From: an uncultured Nocardioidaceae bacterium
GTDB taxonomy: Bacteria > Actinomycetota > Actinomycetes > Propionibacteriales > Nocardioidaceae
Length of the DNA stretch: 45,848 nucleotides
Direction of reading: 5' to 3'
NCBI GenBank assembly: GCA_902805865.1
Contig: CADCUK010000025.1
Coordinates: 4,206-50,053 of the forward strand
Shown: positions 1 through 8,364 of the stretch, piece by piece
Position numbering within the stretch: position 1 is the first letter of the stretch
How the letters are laid out: every line of letters begins with the position of its first letter
The notes under the pieces: model-generated
Told to the model about the DNA's origin: nothing
Database searches by the model: none
What the model saw: only the letters and a program-made list of their open reading frames with translations
Position numbers and translations under genes: made by a program

Positions 1-1902
1 CAGCTGGTGATCACCGAGCTGCCGTACCAGGTGAACCCCGACAACCTCGCGCTGAAGATCGCCGAGCTCGCCGACTCCGGCAAGATCCAGGGCATCGCCG
101 ACGTCAAGGACAACAGCTCCGCGCGCACCGGCCAGCAGCTGATCGTCGTGCTCAAGCGCGACGCGGTGGCGCGGGTGGTCCTGAACAACCTCTTCAAGCA
201 CACCGAGCTGCAGACGAACTTCGCGGCCAACATGCTGGCGCTCGTTGACGGCGTCCCGAGGACCCTGACCCTCGACCAGTTCGTCTCCAACTGGGTCGCC
301 CACCAGGTCGAGGTCATCCAGCGGCGGACGCGCTACCGGCTCCGCAAGCGCGAGGAGGAGGCCCACATCTTCCGCGGCCTCGTCAAGGCGCTCGACGCCC
401 TCGACGACGTCATCGCGCTGATCCGTCGCAGCCCCGAGGTCGACGACGCCCGACGCGGGCTGATCGAGCTCCTCGACATCGACGAGATCCAGGCGAACGC
501 GATCCTCGACATGCAGCTGCGCCGGCTCGCGGCGCTGGAGCGGCAGAAGATCGTCGACCGGCTCCTGGAGATCGAGCGGATCATCGCCGACCTCCGCGAC
601 ATCCTCGACAACCCGGTGCGGCAGCGGCAGATCATCTCCGACGAGCTCGCCGCGATCGTCGACAAGTACGGCAACGACCGGCGCTCGCAGTTCATCGCCG
701 CCGACGGCGACCTGTCGATGGAGGACCTGATCCCCGACGAGGACCTCGTCGTGACGATCACCCGGGGCGGCTACGCGAAGCGCACCCGGGCCGACCTCTA
801 CCGCACCCAGAAGCGCGGCGGAAAGGGTGTCCGGGGCGCCACGCTCCGCGGCGACGACGTCGTCGAGCACTTCATGGCGACCAGCAACCACCACTGGCTG
901 CTGTTCTTCACCTCTGCCGGCCGGGTCTACCGCACCAAGGCGTACAACCTCCCGGAGGCGTCGCGGGACGCCAAGGGCAGCCACGTCGCCGGGCTGCTCA
1001 GCTTCCAGCCCGACGAGAAGATCGCCCAGGTGCTCGCCATCCGCGACTACGAGCAGGCGCCGTACCTGGTGCTCGCCACCCGCACCGGGCTGGTCAAGAA
1101 GACCCGGCTGGGTGACTACAACTCGCCGCGGCAGGCCGGCGTCATCGCGATCAACTTCCGCGACGACGACGACGAGCTGATCGGCGCCGAGCTGTGCGGC
1201 CCCGACGACGACATCCTGCTGATCTCCCGCAAGGGCCAGTCGATCCGGTTCCGCGCCGACGACAACCAGCTCCGGCCCATGGGTCGGGCCACCTCGGGCG
1301 TCAAGGGCATGGACTTCCGCTCGGGCGACAGCATGCTGTCGATGTCGGTGATCCGTTCGCACGCGCAGGACGAGGAGACCGCCCAGCAGTACGTCTTCAC
1401 GATCACCGACGGCGGTTTCGCCAAGCGGACCGCGATCGAGGAGTACCGCCTGCAGTCCCGAGGCGGCCTCGGCATCAAGACGATGAAGCAGGACGACGAC
1501 CGGGGCAACCTGGTCGGCGGCTTCATCGTCATCGACGGTGACGAGGTGCTGTGCGTGAAGCAGTCCGGCCAGGTGACCCGCAGCGCGATCGACGACCACC
1601 TGCGGCCCACGAGCCGCGACACCAAGGGCGTGAAGTTCGTCGGTGTCAGCAACGGTGACGCGGTCGCGCAGGTCGCGCGCAGCGTCGAGTCGAGGCTCGA
1701 GCACAACCTCGAGGCGCTCACCCCGGAGGCGGCAGCGGCGGTCGCCGCGGCCGGGGGTGCGACAATCGAGCCCGTCGACGGCGTACCCCCGAGGCCGCCC
1801 AGCGAGCTCGGACCCGACGACGCGCTCGACGCCGGCGACGGCGAGGGCGCGCTGGACACCACCCCCGAGACCCAGACCGACGCGGAGACAGAGGAGCCCT
1901 GA
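1..1902 (+). CDS. gyrA: DNA gyrase subunit A, C-terminal part (5' end outside window)
   Basis: The reading frame is open from base 1 and continues upstream of the window, so this is the 3' portion (about 633 codons) of gyrA. GyrA is the DNA cleavage/rejoining and wrapping subunit of the A2B2 type II topoisomerase that introduces negative supercoils. The visible part starts in the breakage-reunion domain ([11 protein letters not shown]), continues through the coiled coil and the helical dimerisation region ([16 protein letters not shown]), and ends in the beta-pinwheel C-terminal domain with GyrA-box-like repeats such as KRGGKG and SRGGLG. A charged, Ala/Pro-rich tail of about 60 residues follows the pinwheel. 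The stop overlaps the next start by one base (TGATG), so translation is probably coupled to the DUF3566 gene. Presence of gyrA places the window near oriC. Confidence 0.97.
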   Translation, partial: QLVITELPYQVNPDNLALKIAELADSGKIQGIADVKDNSSARTGQQLIVVLKRDAVARVVLNNLFKHTELQTNFAANMLALVDGVPRTLTLDQFVSNWVAHQVEVIQRRTRYRLRKREEEAHIFRGLVKALDALDDVIALIRRSPEVDDARRGLIELLDIDEIQANAILDMQLRRLAALERQKIVDRLLEIERIIADLRDILDNPVRQRQIISDELAAIVDKYGNDRRSQFIAADGDLSMEDLIPDEDLVVTITRGGYAKRTRADLYRTQKRGGKGVRGATLRGDDVVEHFMATSNHHWLLFFTSAGRVYRTKAYNLPEASRDAKGSHVAGLLSFQPDEKIAQVLAIRDYEQAPYLVLATRTGLVKKTRLGDYNSPRQAGVIAINFRDDDDELIGAELCGPDDDILLISRKGQSIRFRADDNQLRPMGRATSGVKGMDFRSGDSMLSMSVIRSHAQDEETAQQYVFTITDGGFAKRTAIEEYRLQSRGGLGIKTMKQDDDRGNLVGGFIVIDGDEVLCVKQSGQVTRSAIDDHLRPTSRDTKGVKFVGVSNGDAVAQVARSVESRLEHNLEALTPEAAAAVAAAGGATIEPVDGVPPRPPSELGPDDALDAGDGEGALDTTPETQTDAETEEP

Positions 1903-2519
1903 TGGCCGAACGGCGCACCGAGGACTCAGGATCGGCACGGGGCGGTCAGGAGGAGCTGACCCAGCGCATCAACAAGGCGTACGCCTCCTCCGAGCCCGTG
2001 CGGCGGGACACCGCACCGGCGCAGTCGGGCTCGACCCGGTCCGGCGGCCGCTTCGCCACCGCACTGGGACGCAAGGATTCCACTCCCGCGCCCGCGGCGA
2101 CGACCGGCGCGTCCACCGGGACGACGACCACCAAGTCCGGCCCGAAGCGCGTCCGCAAGGCTCACCTGCGGCTGACCCACGTCGACCCCTGGTCGGTGAT
2201 GAAGACGTCGTTCCTGTTCTCGATCGCCATCGGCATCGTCACGGTGGTGGCGGTCGCCGTCGTGTGGACGGTGCTCGGAGCAGCGGGGATCTGGGAGTCG
2301 ATCGACGCGACCGTGGCCGACGTGGTCGGTGAGACCGGGAGCAGCTTCCGCATCGAGGACTACCTGGGCATGAGCCGGGTCATGGGCTTCACGATGATCG
2401 TGGCGGTGGTCGACGTGGTGCTGGTGACCGTCATCGGCACCCTCGCCGCCTTCCTGTACAACCTCGCCGCTGCGCTCCTCGGCGGCGTCGAGGTCGTGCT
2501 CGCCGAAGAAGACCGCTGA
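1902..2519 (+). CDS. DUF3566 domain integral membrane protein
   Basis: 205-residue protein directly after gyrA, overlapping it by one base. The first about 85 residues are polar, Ser/Thr/Gly-rich and probably disordered and cytoplasmic. A basic stretch (KSGPKRVRKAHLRL) precedes two hydrophobic segments, roughly residues 104–130 and 160–195, separated by an acidic loop. This is the typical form of the DUF3566 family, which in mycobacteria also lies next to gyrA (Rv0007-like position). The family's biochemical role is unknown; its constant link to gyrA suggests a conserved membrane role, but nothing in the sequence shows a catalytic site. Confidence 0.88.
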   Translation: MAERRTEDSGSARGGQEELTQRINKAYASSEPVRRDTAPAQSGSTRSGGRFATALGRKDSTPAPAATTGASTGTTTTKSGPKRVRKAHLRLTHVDPWSVMKTSFLFSIAIGIVTVVAVAVVWTVLGAAGIWESIDATVADVVGETGSSFRIEDYLGMSRVMGFTMIVAVVDVVLVTVIGTLAAFLYNLAAALLGGVEVVLAEEDR

Positions 2520-2603
2520 CCTGCACCGAGAGCAGTCACGCGGCCGTCGAGGCGGCCCTCCGTCCCCGGTCCCCCGGGTTTGGGAGGGGTACGGGCGGTG
2601 AGG

Positions 2604-2609
2604 TAATCT
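2604..2609 (+). promoter_or_regulatory. -10 element for tRNA-Ile
   Basis: TAATCT lies 37 bases upstream of the mature tRNA-Ile 5' end, a normal distance for a tRNA leader. It is one of the few AT-rich hexamers in this GC-rich stretch. No convincing -35 was fixed. Confidence 0.45.
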
Positions 2610-2646
2610 TCCCCGGCGGTCGGGCTCGTCCTGGTCGCCTGCATGC

Positions 2647-2720
2647 GGGCCTATAGCTCAGACGGTTAGAGCGCTTCCCTGATAAGGAAGAGGTCACAGG
2701 TTCAAGTCCTGTTAGGCCCA
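2647..2720 (+). tRNA. tRNA-Ile(GAT)
   Basis: A 74-base cloverleaf. Acceptor strands GGGCCTA and TAGGCCC pair fully, and the D-arm carries AGCTCAGACGGTTAGAGC. The anticodon arm CTTCC-CTGATAA-GGAAG gives anticodon GAT, and the T-arm has the GGTTCAAGTCC core. CCA is not encoded. Isoleucine and alanine tRNAs just downstream of gyrA are a hallmark of this chromosomal position in Actinobacteria. Confidence 0.97.
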
Positions 2721-2749
2721 CCCTCGTCGTACGACCGAAGGGATCCCCG

Positions 2750-2875
2750 ATGAAGAAGCTCCTGCTGCTCGCACTGGGTGCCGTCGGCGCGGTCGTGGCG
2801 GCGAAGAAGTCCCAGGAGGCCAAGCACGAGCAGGCTCTCTGGGCCGAGGCCACCGACAGCGTCAAGCGAAGCTGA
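2750..2875 (+). CDS. DLW-39 family small protein
   Basis: A 41-residue ORF between the tRNA-Ile and tRNA-Ala genes. It starts [20 protein letters not shown], a short hydrophobic segment followed by lysines, then a polar helix with the family LW dipeptide ([11 protein letters not shown]). Length, position and the Leu-Trp feature match the DLW-39 family, named for a conserved motif and a size near 39 residues. It is probably a single-span or membrane-attached peptide; function is unknown. The ATG is the only start that keeps the hydrophobic N-terminus. Confidence 0.85.
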   Translation: MKKLLLLALGAVGAVVAAKKSQEAKHEQALWAEATDSVKRS

Positions 2876-2911
2876 CGGACCACCCTCGGGCACGGAACAC
2901 GTGCCCGGCCA

Positions 2912-2987
2912 GGGGCCATGGCGCAATTGGTAGCGCACCTGCTTTGCAAGCAGGGGGTTAGGGGTTCGAGTCCCCTTGGCTCCACCA
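2912..2987 (+). tRNA. tRNA-Ala(TGC), CCA encoded
   Basis: Cloverleaf with acceptor strands GGGGCCA and TGGCTCC (one G·U pair). The anticodon stem CCTGC/GCAGG flanks loop TTTGCAA, giving anticodon TGC. The T-arm is AGGGG-TTCGAGT-CCCCT. The mature body ends at 2984 and the genome encodes CCA at 2985–2987, unlike the tRNA-Ile just upstream. Confidence 0.97.
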
Positions 2988-3198
2988 CGAGAGGCCGCAG
3001 GCCGCGCCGGCTGTCAAGTCGGCCGGAGTAGGCGTACCGTGCAGGACAAGACACGTCCTGGTGCGCGCGCCCGGAGCTGTTCAGGTCCTGGTGGGTTGAG
3101 CACAACAGCCTCCTGGGCCCGCCCCTCCCGCCCAGACCTTGCGGGTCGGGTCGGGGTGCCAGGACCGCCACCGGGCGGGACCGACAGAGAGCCAGCCG

Positions 3199-3855
3199 AT
3201 GCTGAACACCGTCCCCCCTCACCTCGAGGGACTGCTGCGGTCCGGCTGCCTGGCCACGGGGGTCGATGGCGCCGGTCTGTCGATCCTGGCGACCAGCGGG
3301 GCGCGGGAGCCGCTCTACGCCACCGACGACCTGGCGACGCAGATCGAGCGGCTGCAGCTGACCCTCGGCGAAGGGCCGTGTGTCGACTCCTCGAACACCA
3401 GCTCACCGGTGCTGATCCCTGATCTCGCCGATCCGCAGGACCCCGTGGCCAGCCGGTGGCCGGTCTTCCGGGCGGAGGCCAACCGGCTGGGCGCGCGGGC
3501 GATCTTCGCGTTCCCGATCAACATCGGCGCGATCGGGCTGGGTGCGGTCGATCTCTACCGCCTGTCGCCCGGTCCGTTGACGGACCCCCAGCTGAGCAGT
3601 GCCCTCACCACGGTGGACCGGGTCGGTCTCGCGGTGCTCGAGGCACCCGACCAGTACGACGACCCGAGTGCACCAGCGATGACGAGCATGGTCGTCCACC
3701 AGGCCGCCGGCATGGTCATGGCGCAGCTGGACAGCAGCATCCAGGAGGCGATGGTGCGGCTGCGGGCCGCCGCCTTCGCCGAGAACCGGACAGTCAACGA
3801 GCTCGCCGCCGACGTGGTCAACGGCCATCGGCACCTCGCGAAGGAGACAGAATGA
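3199..3855 (+). CDS. GAF and ANTAR domain transcription antitermination regulator (first of pair)
   Basis: 218 residues. Residues about 5–150 form a GAF-type sensor domain ([31 protein letters not shown]). Residues about 160–215 form an ANTAR domain ([33 protein letters not shown]), a family that binds paired hairpins in nascent RNA to prevent termination. The ATG at 3199 begins [11 protein letters not shown]; an upstream in-frame start at 3139 would add 20 Arg/Gly-rich residues and is less likely. The stop overlaps the next start in ATGA, so the two GAF-ANTAR genes form a coupled pair. Ligand and RNA targets are unknown. Confidence 0.88.
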   Translation: MLNTVPPHLEGLLRSGCLATGVDGAGLSILATSGAREPLYATDDLATQIERLQLTLGEGPCVDSSNTSSPVLIPDLADPQDPVASRWPVFRAEANRLGARAIFAFPINIGAIGLGAVDLYRLSPGPLTDPQLSSALTTVDRVGLAVLEAPDQYDDPSAPAMTSMVVHQAAGMVMAQLDSSIQEAMVRLRAAAFAENRTVNELAADVVNGHRHLAKETE

Positions 3856-4616
3856 ACGTGCCGCCGATCCCAGAGGCGACCGACGCGAGCCCGGACGCGA
3901 TCCTGGCTGAGCAGTTCGTGGTCCTCGCCGACACCCTGGTCGACGACTACGACGTGGTCGACCTCCTCGACCGGTTGGTCCACGCCTGCGTGTCGCTGCT
4001 CGGCGTCGCCGAGGCGGGACTGCTGCTCATCGACCAACGCGGTGGCCTGCAGGTCATGGCGTCGACCAACGAGGCCACGCGTCTGCTCGAGCTCTTCCAG
4101 CTGCAGAGCGACGAGGGTGGTCCGTGTGTCGAGGCCGTGCGGACAGGGCAGCCGGTGTCGGTCGAGGACCTGGGCGAGCCGAACCAGTGGCCGCGCTTCT
4201 CCGAGGCGGCACAGGAGCTGGGGTTCACCTCGATGCATGCCGTGCCGATGCGGTTGCGGGACCAGACGATCGGAGCGATGAACCTCTTCAACACCGACGA
4301 GGCGCCCATCGGCAGCGCGGACCAGCGCATCGCCCGGGCCCTGACAGACGTCGCGACCATCGGCATCCTGCAGCAGCGCACCGTCCATCGTTCGTCGATC
4401 GTGGCCGAGCAGCTGCAGAGCGCCCTCAACACCCGCATCGTGATCGAGCAGGCGAAGGGGTTGCTGGCCGAGTCGGGACAGGTCGACATGAACGCGGCGT
4501 TCGACGCGCTGCGCGTCTACTCCCGCAGCAACGGCCTGAAGCTGAGCGCGGTCGCCGAGTCGCTGGTCCAGCGGGCGATCGCCACCGACGCCGTGCTGGT
4601 CCCCCGCGCAAGCTGA
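3852..4616 (+). CDS. GAF and ANTAR domain transcription antitermination regulator (second of pair)
   Basis: 254 residues, starting at the ATG that overlaps the preceding stop by four bases. It has a GAF domain at about residues 20–175 ([34 protein letters not shown]) and a C-terminal ANTAR domain at about 185–245 ([38 protein letters not shown]). It is more canonical than its upstream neighbour, with the typical VIEQAKG helix. Known ANTAR proteins are RNA-binding antiterminators; the GAF domain may sense a small molecule or redox state. A co-expressed pair of paralogues suggests homo- or heterodimeric sensing, which is inference. Confidence 0.92.
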   Translation: MNVPPIPEATDASPDAILAEQFVVLADTLVDDYDVVDLLDRLVHACVSLLGVAEAGLLLIDQRGGLQVMASTNEATRLLELFQLQSDEGGPCVEAVRTGQPVSVEDLGEPNQWPRFSEAAQELGFTSMHAVPMRLRDQTIGAMNLFNTDEAPIGSADQRIARALTDVATIGILQQRTVHRSSIVAEQLQSALNTRIVIEQAKGLLAESGQVDMNAAFDALRVYSRSNGLKLSAVAESLVQRAIATDAVLVPRAS

Positions 4617-4632
4617 GCGGCTGGTTCGTCGC

Positions 4633-5286
4633 TCAACCGAGGAGCTGGGAGGCGAGCACCGCGGCCTGGGTGCGCCTCTGCATGCCGAGCTTGCTCAAGA
4701 TGCTCGTGACGTAGTTCTTGACGGTCTTCTCGGCGAGGAACAGCTTCTCGCCGATCTGTCGGTTGGTCATCCCCTCGGTGATGAGCTCGAGGATGCGCCG
4801 CTCCTGCGGCGTCAGCGACTGGAGCTCAGCCGGCTCCGAGGTGCCGCCCGATCGCACGCGGTCGAGGACCCGTTGGGTGACGGACGGGTCGAGCAGCGAC
4901 TGGCCCTCGGCGACCTTGCGGACGACGTCCACGAGGTCCACCCCGAGGATCTGCTTGAGGATGTAGCCGGACGCGCCGGCCATGATCGCCGCGAAAAGTG
5001 CCTCGTCGTCGTCGTACGACGTCAGGATCACGGCGTTGATGGACGGGTCCACCGACCGGACAGCGCGGCAGACCTCCACGCCGCTGCCGTCAGGAAGGCG
5101 TCCGTCGAGCAGTGCCACGTCGGGACGGAGCGCCGGGATGCGCGCCTGGGCATCCTTCGCGCTGCCGGACTCGCCGACCACCTCGATGTCGTCGTGCCCC
5201 TCGAACAGGTCCCGGATCCCGCGGCGCACCATCTCGTGGTCGTCGAGCAGGAAAACCCGGATCTTTGCCTCGCCGCTCGACGTCAT
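4633..5286 (-). CDS. NarL/FixJ-family response regulator, DevR/DosR-like
   Basis: 217 residues. Receiver domain (about 8–125) has acidic pair D15/D16, phospho-acceptor D61 (VALLDGRLPDGSG), switch T89 and K111. The LuxR-type HTH (about 150–215) reads LTPQERRILELITEGMTNRQIG and FLAEKTVKNYVTSILSKLGM. The FLAEKTVKNYV…GMERRTQAA-like recognition region strongly resembles mycobacterial DevR/DosR, the hypoxia/NO/redox regulator. No DevS-like kinase is adjacent. It is convergent with the GAF-ANTAR pair, with 16 bases between stops. A -10-like TAGACT lies six bases upstream of the ATG, suggesting a leaderless mRNA. The hypoxia role is inferred from similarity only. Confidence 0.92.
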   Translation of the reverse strand: MTSSGEAKIRVFLLDDHEMVRRGIRDLFEGHDDIEVVGESGSAKDAQARIPALRPDVALLDGRLPDGSGVEVCRAVRSVDPSINAVILTSYDDDEALFAAIMAGASGYILKQILGVDLVDVVRKVAEGQSLLDPSVTQRVLDRVRSGGTSEPAELQSLTPQERRILELITEGMTNRQIGEKLFLAEKTVKNYVTSILSKLGMQRRTQAAVLASQLLG

Positions 5287-5292
5287 CGTCGG

Positions 5293-5298
5293 AGTCTA
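5293..5298 (-). promoter_or_regulatory. -10 element of probable leaderless promoter for the DevR-like gene
   Basis: On the minus strand TAGACT is followed by six bases (CCGACG) and then the ATG. That spacing puts the transcription start at or beside the A of the start codon. No Shine-Dalgarno sequence is present. Confidence 0.5.
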
Positions 5299-5381
5299 GC
5301 CCCGACGAGCCCCGCCGGTGCAGGGTCGCGTGTGACGGAGCCGAACGAGTGAAACCGTCCGCGGCTGGGAACGGTGACGGC

Positions 5382-5621
5382 ATGACTGAAGAGACTGTTG
5401 ACCAGCCCGATGTCGACGAGGCGAAGGTCGCCGCGCTGCAGGCCGTCGTCGACCGACTCGCTTCCTGGCAGGACGGCGCCACGGAGAAGACCCTGCGCCA
5501 AGAGCTCGACGAGGGGCTCGACGAGGCCGGTATCGACGTCACGGACGACGTCCGGGAGCGGATCGTGGAGCACATCCGCTCGGACGCCTCCCACGTCGAC
5601 GCGCGCACCTTCCTGAGCTGA
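5382..5621 (+). CDS. Small acidic helical protein of unknown function
   Basis: 79 residues beginning MTEETVDQPDVDEAKV, strongly acidic, with predicted helices around ALQAVVDRLASWQD and LRQELDEGLDEAGI, and a C-terminal DVRERIVEHIRSD segment. No enzyme motif, membrane span or metal site is visible, and I do not recognise a family. Open frame continues upstream, but those residues are Arg/Pro-rich and antisense to the DevR-like gene, so the ATG at 5382 is the likely start. It is followed within 10 bases by a perfect 16-bp hairpin, consistent with a monocistronic gene. Confidence 0.65.
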   Translation: MTEETVDQPDVDEAKVAALQAVVDRLASWQDGATEKTLRQELDEGLDEAGIDVTDDVRERIVEHIRSDASHVDARTFLS

Positions 5622-5630
5622 CCCGACCCG

Positions 5631-5671
5631 GAACCCCGGCTCGAGCAACCACCTCGCTCGAGCCGGGGTTC
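5631..5671 (+). terminator. Perfect 16-bp stem hairpin, probable terminator
   Basis: Arms at 5631–5646 and 5656–5671 are perfectly complementary (core AACCCCGGCTCGAG), with a nine-base loop, followed by the moderately T-rich TGCTTCTGTC. It lies 9 bases after the stop of the small acidic protein and only 13 bases before the GTG of the next gene. Confidence 0.75.
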
Positions 5672-5684
5672 TGCTTCTGTCATC

Positions 5685-6797
5685 GTGCGCGTCCTCGTCA
5701 CCGGAGCAGCCGGTTACATCGGTGGCCGACTGGTCCCGGTGCTGCTGGAGCGCGGTCACGACGTGGTCGCCTCCTTCTCCTCCGGTCCTCCTGACGGTGT
5801 CCGGGGCAGTCCCGACCGACGGCCCTGGTGGCTCGGTCGCGTCGACGCCGTGGCGATGGACGTGCGCGACGAGACCCAGGTGCGCGAGGCGGTGCGGGAG
5901 GTCGACGCGGTGGTCTACCTGGTCCACGCCCTGGCCGACCGGGAATTCGCCGACCTCGACCGCCGGGGAGCGCAGCTGCTCGCGGCGGCCGCTGCCGCGG
6001 CCGGGGTGGGCCGCATCGTCTACCTCTCCGGACTGGTGCCCGACGTCCCCGAGCGCGACCTCTCGCCGCACATCGCGTCCCGGCTCGAGGTGGAGCGGAT
6101 CCTGGCAGCCTCCGGCGTGCCGACCGTCACCGCCCGGGCCGCGATCGTCGTCGGCAGCGGCTCCACCTCCTTTGAGATCGTCCGCCAGGTCTGCGAACGG
6201 ATGCCGGTCCAGGCGCTCCCGCCGTGGATGTCGTCCCAGGTGCAACCGATCGCGGTCGTCGACGTGCTCGAGGTCCTCGCCGCGAGCCTGGAGCGGCCGG
6301 ACGAGCTCTCCGGCGGCAGCCGCAGCTTCGACGTGGGTGGACCTGACCGGCTCTCCTACGCCGACCTCCTCCGGGTGTACGCCGACGTGGCGCGGCTGGT
6401 CCGACCCCAGCTACCGCTGCTCGTTCCCCGGCCGGCGACCGGCAGCCGCGCGGGGCAGCTGGCCGGGCAGCTGACGGGGCGGGTCACCGGCGTCCCCGGC
6501 GAGACCGTGTCGGCGCTCATGGAGAGCCTCCACCACGACATGGTCTGTCTCGAGGACTCCTTCCGGACCGAGCTGCTCCCGGAGGGCCACCGGCTGCTCG
6601 GCGTCCGGGAGGCGGTCGCGCGGTCGCTGACCAGGCCGCGTGCAGGCGTGCGGGTGGCGGAGCGTGACCCGATGGGACCGCTCCCGACGGACCCGACCTG
6701 GGCCGGCGGCGGGGTCTACCTCTTCGACGGCGAGGCGAGGCACCGGCCCCGCAGCGCGGTCAGCAGGCTGCTGCTCGGCCCGCGGCGCCCCTGGTGA
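5685..6797 (+). CDS. NAD(P)-binding SDR-type epimerase/reductase-like protein
   Basis: 370 residues with a GTG start directly giving MRVLVTGAAGYIGGRL, the glycine-rich dinucleotide-binding loop (G7, G10, G13) of atypical short-chain dehydrogenases. Further Rossmann features are MDVRDETQVREAV, VVYLVHAL and VYLSGLVPD. The middle (FDVGGPDRLSYADLL) is typical of NAD(P)H-binding proteins of the NmrA/complex-I-39-kDa-like SDR group. The canonical YxxxK catalytic pair is not obvious, so it may be a regulator or an atypical reductase. The C-terminal about 100 residues are a less conserved extension. The gene stands alone downstream of a strong hairpin. Substrate unknown. Confidence 0.8.
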   Translation: MRVLVTGAAGYIGGRLVPVLLERGHDVVASFSSGPPDGVRGSPDRRPWWLGRVDAVAMDVRDETQVREAVREVDAVVYLVHALADREFADLDRRGAQLLAAAAAAAGVGRIVYLSGLVPDVPERDLSPHIASRLEVERILAASGVPTVTARAAIVVGSGSTSFEIVRQVCERMPVQALPPWMSSQVQPIAVVDVLEVLAASLERPDELSGGSRSFDVGGPDRLSYADLLRVYADVARLVRPQLPLLVPRPATGSRAGQLAGQLTGRVTGVPGETVSALMESLHHDMVCLEDSFRTELLPEGHRLLGVREAVARSLTRPRAGVRVAERDPMGPLPTDPTWAGGGVYLFDGEARHRPRSAVSRLLLGPRRPW

Positions 6798-6833
6798 GGC
6801 CCTGGCGAGGCCTTGGTGTGCCCCTGGCGAGAC

Positions 6834-7478
6834 TCAGGCACCGTCCTGGGGACGGATGCGCAGCCGGTCCGGGCTCATCCCGTGGTCCAGCCCCCACAGC
6901 ACCGCGTTCGTCCGGCTCGTGACGCCCATCTTGCGGTAGCTGCTGCGGATGTAGGACTTCACCGAGTTGATCGACAGCGACGCCCTGGCGGCGATGTCGG
7001 CGTTGCTGTACCCCTGGGTGATCAGCGCGATGACCTCGGCCTCCCGGGCGGTCAGCCCCTCCTCGCGACCCGGCCAGTCACCCTGGACGGCGGGCCCGCT
7101 GTCCAGGGACGGGGACACGAACCTCTCGCCCTGGTGCACCGCCCGGAGCGCCTCGACCAGCTCGTCGGCGGGCAACGTCTTCGACAGGTACGCCGAGACG
7201 CCCAACGAGAGCGCCGCCTGCACCAGCCGGTCGTCGAGGTTCCAGGTGTAGACCGCGACCCTCTCGACCAGCGGGTTGGCGACCAGCTCCTCGACCGCGG
7301 GGCTGTCACCTTGACCCTGCGCGAAGGTGTCGTAGAGCGCGATGTCGACCTTCTTGCTCACCGGGAGCTGGGCGTCGAGCTCCACGACCTCGATGGCGTC
7401 CGTCGCCGAGTGGAGCATGTCAGCCAGTCCACGGACGACGACCTCGTAGTCGTCGACGATGGCGAGACGGATGGTCAT
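6834..7478 (-). CDS. LuxR/NarL-family response regulator with atypical receiver
   Basis: 214 residues. The receiver-like domain (about 3–118) retains the acidic pair (IVDDYE, D9/D10), a phospho-acceptor candidate D50 (IALYDTFAQGQGD), T78 and K100 (YLSKTL), but the usual MPxxxG loop after the Asp is replaced. The C-terminal HTH (about 142–200) reads LTAREAEVIALITQGYSNADIA and LSINSVKSYIRSSYRKMGV. The DNA-binding role is secure; whether the receiver is phosphorylated is uncertain. No partner kinase is adjacent. TAGGAT six bases upstream of the ATG suggests a leaderless transcript. Confidence 0.88.
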   Translation of the reverse strand: MTIRLAIVDDYEVVVRGLADMLHSATDAIEVVELDAQLPVSKKVDIALYDTFAQGQGDSPAVEELVANPLVERVAVYTWNLDDRLVQAALSLGVSAYLSKTLPADELVEALRAVHQGERFVSPSLDSGPAVQGDWPGREEGLTAREAEVIALITQGYSNADIAARASLSINSVKSYIRSSYRKMGVTSRTNAVLWGLDHGMSPDRLRIRPQDGA

Positions 7479-7517
7479 GTGGTGATCCTAACGGCGTAAG
7501 GCGGTCGACCCGTCGCC

Positions 7518-8333
7518 TCAGAGTCCCTGCAACGCCTCGAGCTCGGTCAGGTCGTGGGCACAGAACACCGTGACCTGGCCATCACCGGGCCGACCGTGCT
7601 GGGCGTGCAGCTCCTGGAGCCGGGCGAGGTTGTCGCGTCGTCGCCGTCCGTCGACGGCGAGCCCGGACTGGTACGCACGCAGCCCCGGCGGGCACGACCG
7701 TGGGGTCTCCTTGTCGCCGGTGTGGAAGTACGCGTCCCCGGCATGCAGCAGCCAACCCCCGCCCGGGCGGCGTACGGCGACGCCGGAGTGTCCGCGCGTG
7801 TGCCCGTGCAACGGCACCATCAGGACGTCCTAGCCGACAGCCTGCACGGCTCCGAAGCCGAACCAGTCGTCGCCGTCGACCGCGTGCTCGACCCAGGCGG
7901 GGTCGTGCTCCCACTGCGCGGGCAGGTAGCGCATCCGCTCCCGTTTCGACGGGTGCCGGGCCGCGTCGAGCTCGTCGCGGTGGACGTGGATCCGGGCCCA
8001 CGGGAAGTCGGCTAGCCCACCGGCGTGGTCGAGGTCGAGGTGGGTGAGGACGATGTCGCGGACGTCCTCGGGGTCGTGACCCAGCTCCTTGACCTGCTCG
8101 AACGCGGCCTCGCGCGGGTCGAGCCGGGCGCCCACCATGCTGACGAACGGCTTGCCGAGCCGCCGACCGTTGTCGGCCACGTCGTCGAGGCCGAAGCCTG
8201 TGTCGACGAGGGTCAGCGAGCTGGGGCCCTCGATCACGAGGCAGTGGGCGACGAGCTTGCGCGGCATGAGTCCGGGCAGCCGGGCTGCAGCCGGGCACAT
8301 CGTCGCGCAGCTGATGTGGTGGACGGACGGCAT
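7518..8333 (-). pseudogene. Metallo-beta-lactamase-fold hydrolase interrupted by an in-frame TAG
   Basis: A single reading frame encodes an MBL-fold protein of about 271 codons from the ATG at 8333 (MPSVHHISCATM) to the stop at 7518. The only break is a TAG at 7830–7832, after residue 167. The N-terminal piece carries the metal motif THLDLDHAGG. The C-terminal piece, in the same frame, carries GHTRGHSGV (third His) and HAGDAYFH (bridging Asp). So all ligands are present but split across the nonsense codon. An ATG three codons after the TAG could restart the second piece. Related proteins include quorum-quenching lactonase-like and glyoxalase II-like hydrolases. It is divergent from the SURF1 gene. 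It could be a real nonsense allele, a recent pseudogene or a base-call error. Confidence 0.8.
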
Positions 8334-8352
8334 CGCAGAATCGTGGCACACG

Positions 8353-8358
8353 TACGCT
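8353..8358 (+). promoter_or_regulatory. -10 element of probable leaderless promoter for SURF1
   Basis: TACGCT followed by six bases and the ATG at 8365. The 31-base gap to the divergent MBL gene leaves no room for a leader with a ribosome binding site, which supports leaderless initiation. Confidence 0.5.
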
Positions 8359-8364
8359 CGAACC

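Noticed and set aside
5685-6797. SDR-like protein as a classical sugar-nucleotide epimerase
   Set aside because: The glycine loop is clear but the YxxxK catalytic pair in the right place is not, so only an atypical SDR call is supported.
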